A stretch of DNA of 64,000 nucleotides. Source: Robertkochia aurantiaca. Lineage in GTDB: Bacteria; Bacteroidota; Bacteroidia; Flavobacteriales; Flavobacteriaceae. The stretch spans positions 539,961 to 603,960 of the forward strand of contig NZ_JAINZS010000002.1 in assembly GCF_020166495.1 (NCBI RefSeq), in the 5' to 3' direction. The translations under genes and the position numbers were made by a program. Positions 62,428 to 64,000 of this stretch are shown one piece after another (within the stretch, counting starts at the first letter, position 1; every line of letters starts with the position of its first letter). Below the pieces are notes generated by a model. It saw nothing but the letters and a program-made list of their open reading frames with translations, ran no database searches and was not told the DNA's origin.

Positions 62428-62455
62428 CTAAGCTTGCCTATGGCAGGCTTTTTTC
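62428..62455 (+). terminator. Terminator after the hypothetical exported protein
   Basis: AAGCTTGCC and GGCAGGCTT pair (one mismatch) with a TAT loop, followed by six T. Confidence 0.8.
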
Positions 62456-62636
62456 ATGTCTTGAGGTAATATGTCCCGGTGAAACAGATTAGGTATTTGT
62501 TAGTGTAATACCAACCTAATACTGGTGGCCAGCGCCACTTTTATTTAAAACTTGGTTACAAGCTAAAGCCCAACCCCTCAGTCCAGCTGACGCTGGCTAG
62601 CTCCCCTTAAATTAATTTAGTTCCGGCCTAAAGCAC

Positions 62637-62799
62637 AACCCCTCAGGCCTTCGGCCAGCTCCCCTTAAAAGGGGAGCGTATCGGGGATTTCTTAGGATCA
62701 TTTCGGAAGATTTGTGCAGCCTGCTCATTAAGCACTTGTAATACCCTCCCCTTTTTAAGGGGAGGTGTTCTGGCGCCAAAGCGACAGAACGGAGGGGTT
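62637..62799. repeat. Long palindromic element, copy 1
   Basis: 163 bp bounded by AACCCCTC and GAGGGGTT inverted ends. It contains a GGCCTTCGGCC hairpin, a CTCCCCTT/AAGGGGAG palindrome, middle variant I (GGATCATTTCGGAAGATTTG), CCTCCCCTT/AAGGGGAGG, and a GTTCTG/CAGAAC hairpin. No ORF for a transposase; MITE-like or REP-like. Confidence 0.75.
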
Positions 62800-63035
62800 A
62801 TGCTTGTGATAGCACTAACTCCAGCAGAAAGCAACATCGTACTTTCACTAAAGCCTTCACTTACCCTACTCCTTAACATGAAATGTATGTGCTACCTTAG
62901 GCTCACAACCCCTCAGTCCAGCTTGCGCTTGCCAGCTCTCCTTAAATCAATTTAGTTACAGCCTAAAGCGCAACCCCTCAGTCCAGCTTTCGCCGGCCAG
63001 CTCCCCTTAAATTAATTTAGATACAGCCTTAGCAC

Positions 63036-63211
63036 AACCCCTCAGTCTGCTGCAAGCATGCAGCAGCCAGCTCCCCTTAAAAGGGGAGCGTATCGGGGAT
63101 TTCTTAAGACCATTTCCCAGGAGGTATGTAGAATGCTAATTAAAAACAGGAAGTACCCTCCCCTTTCCAAGGGGAGGTGTCCTGGCACGATAGTGACAGA
63201 ACGGAGGGGTT
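63036..63211. repeat. Long palindromic element, copy 2
   Basis: 176 bp, same ends and palindromes, but the left hairpin is CTGCTGCAAGCATGCAGCAG and the middle is variant II (CCATTTCCCAGGAGGTATG). The right hairpin is a variant (GTCCTG/CAGAAC). Confidence 0.75.
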
Positions 63212-63377
63212 ATGCTTGTGATAGCACTAACTCCAGCAGAAAGCAACATCGCACTTTCATTAAAGCCTTCACTTACCCCACTCCTTAGCATGACATGTAT
63301 GTGCTCCCTTAGGCTCACAATCCCTCAGGCCTTCGGCCAGCTCCCCTTAAGTAAAATTTAGTTACTGCCATAGGCCC

Positions 63378-63553
63378 AACCCCTCAGTCTGCTGCAAGCA
63401 TGCAGCAGCCAGCTCCCCTTAAAAGGGGAGCGTATCGGGGATTTCTTAGGATCATTTCGGAAGATTTGTGTAGCCTGCTCATTAAGCACTTGAAATACCC
63501 TCCCCTTTTCAAGGGGAGGTGTTCTGGCGCGAGAGCGACAGAACGGAGAGGTT
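63378..63553. repeat. Long palindromic element, copy 3
   Basis: 176 bp. It combines the left hairpin of copy 2 with middle variant I of copy 1. Right end is GAGAGGTT, one change from the other copies. Confidence 0.75.
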
Positions 63554-63724
63554 ATGCTTGTTATAGCACTAACTCCAGTAGAAAGCAACATCGCACTTTC
63601 ATTATAGCCTTCACTTACCCTACTCCTTAACATGACATGTATTTGCTACCATAGGCTCAACCCCTCAGTGCAGCTAACGCTGGCCAGCTCCCCTTGAATA
63701 AAATTTAGTTACAACCTAAAGCAC

Positions 63725-63887
63725 AACCCCTCAGGCCTTCGGCCAGCTCCCCTTAAAAGGGGAGCGTATCGGGTGTTTCTTAGGATCATTTCCAAGGAGG
63801 TATGTAGAATGCTAATTAAAAACAGGAAATACCCTCCCCTTTTCAAGGGGAGGTGTTCTGGCGCGAGAGCGACAGAACGGAGGGGTC
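63725..63887. repeat. Long palindromic element, copy 4
   Basis: 163 bp. It combines the left hairpin of copy 1 with middle variant II of copy 2. The right end reads GGAGGGGTC and meets the rRNA terminator 4 nt later, so the usual tail is missing. Confidence 0.75.
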
Positions 63888-63891
63888 TTAA

Positions 63892-63931
63892 AACAAAAAA
63901 CCCCCATCATTTTCATGATGAGGGTTTCAAA
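63892..63931 (-). terminator. Terminator of the rRNA operon
   Basis: On the minus strand AAACCCTCATCATG and ATGATGGGGGTTT form a stem around a short AAA-containing loop, followed by TTTTTT. It lies immediately 3' of the 5S gene. Confidence 0.9.
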
Positions 63932-63933
63932 GA

Positions 63934-64000
63934 AGGCGGCGACCTACTCTCCCACTTGCGTAGTACCATCGGCGCTGGCGGGCTTAACTGCTCTGTTCGG
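63934..64000 (-). rRNA. rrf: 5S ribosomal RNA (3' part; gene continues beyond window)
   Basis: Read on the minus strand the sequence from base 64000 runs CCGAACAGAGCAGTTAAGCC, then CGCCGATGGTACTAC and TGGGAGAGTAGGTCGCCGCC, the conserved 5S core and 3' end. About 67 nt are visible. The 23S and 16S genes would lie past the right edge. Confidence 0.95.

Larger units (their letters stand above)
62571..63887. repeat. Mosaic intergenic repeat array next to the rRNA operon
   Basis: A 1.3-kb gene-free block built from four long palindromic elements (listed separately), separated by a tail of about 105 bp (TATGCTTGTGATAGCACTAA ... CCTTCACTTACC) and by mini-repeats of about 65 bp. Mini-repeats start near 62571, 62906, 62971, 63318 and 63658; each reads CAACCCCTCAG, a short variable hairpin, CAGCTCCCCTT, then AATTTAGTTACAG-like sequence. 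Long-element starts are spaced 399, 342 and 347 bp. The short ORFs here are repeats of each other and not credible genes. Similar CCCCTC/GAGGGG repeats are known from flavobacterial intergenic regions. Confidence 0.85.

Noticed and set aside
62643..63633. Several ORFs of 60-91 codons on both strands within the repeat array, similar to one another
   Set aside because: They are translations of the same palindromic repeats in different copies; similarity comes from the DNA repeat. No signal, domain or start context.
62571..63887. CRISPR array or integron attC cassette array
   Set aside because: Repeats are too long, unevenly spaced and variable for CRISPR, with no cas genes. The ends do not give paired RYYYAAC/GTTRRRY sites, and there is no integrase or cassette ORF.

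Overview
This window comes from a chromosome of a Bacteroidota bacterium, almost certainly a marine-type member of the family Flavobacteriaceae. The evidence is a six-gene Na+-pumping NADH:quinone reductase operon with its flavin transferase ApbE, two type IX secretion/gliding genes (a plug-domain protein and PorT), a TamL-type lipoprotein BamA relative, several flavobacterial DUF families (DUF3667, DUF6702, a DUF6747-like microprotein), and promoters of the Bacteroidota form TTG-N18-21-TAnnTTTG. Nearly everything is ordinary core-genome content. I see no prophage, transposase, CRISPR array or integrase.

Layout. 1-1140: the 3' part of an Fe-S photolyase/cryptochrome. 1141-2231: a gene-free kilobase holding four tandem small-RNA-like units. 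2232-12187: SDR, CDGSH protein, MFS/AraC pair, pirin, kynureninase, O-methyltransferase, PAP2, TatA, thioredoxin-like lipoprotein, phosphoglycerate mutase. 12423-19311: small ankyrin protein, DUF6747-like microprotein, M48 and M15 peptidases, double GNAT, tRNA-Gly, RluF, PepE, then a regulatory-domain protein and DUF6702 leading into an M1 peptidase (to 21686). 21765-26922: a TetR-ABC-HlyD-TolC export operon whose ABC subunit has a degenerate ATPase domain. 27027-35985: methionine aminopeptidase, a methyltransferase, then (minus strand) nqrABCDEF, a small accessory ORF and apbE. 36131-44209: T9SS plug protein, DUF3667, ApaG, PruA, RsmG, front-end-type desaturase, aminotransferase. 44260-54096: TrkH/TrkA potassium uptake, UbiE, PorT, TrmH-type methylase, TamL, aldolase, AccD. 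54168-57878: a frameshifted lipoprotein, rpsO and pnp with structured leaders. 58033-61592: a GT2/flippase-like/GT39 cassette. 62571-63887: a mosaic repeat array abutting the end of an rRNA operon, of which only the 3' part of 5S is inside the window.

How the genes work together. The Nqr complex generates a sodium gradient; ApbE supplies its covalent FMN. The plug protein and PorT belong to the type IX secretion/gliding apparatus, and TamL to outer-membrane biogenesis. The TetR cluster forms a complete three-component exporter with its own regulator. rpsO and pnp are neighbours as in many bacteria, each behind a leader with hairpins that could mediate autoregulation. GT2, the flippase-like protein and GT39 overlap or abut and probably modify an envelope lipid or glycan from a polyprenyl-phosphate sugar donor.

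The best candidate for something undescribed is the tandem array at 1396-2150: three near-identical copies and one divergent copy of a core of about 30 nt, each followed by an intrinsic terminator whose stem shows compensatory base changes between copies.
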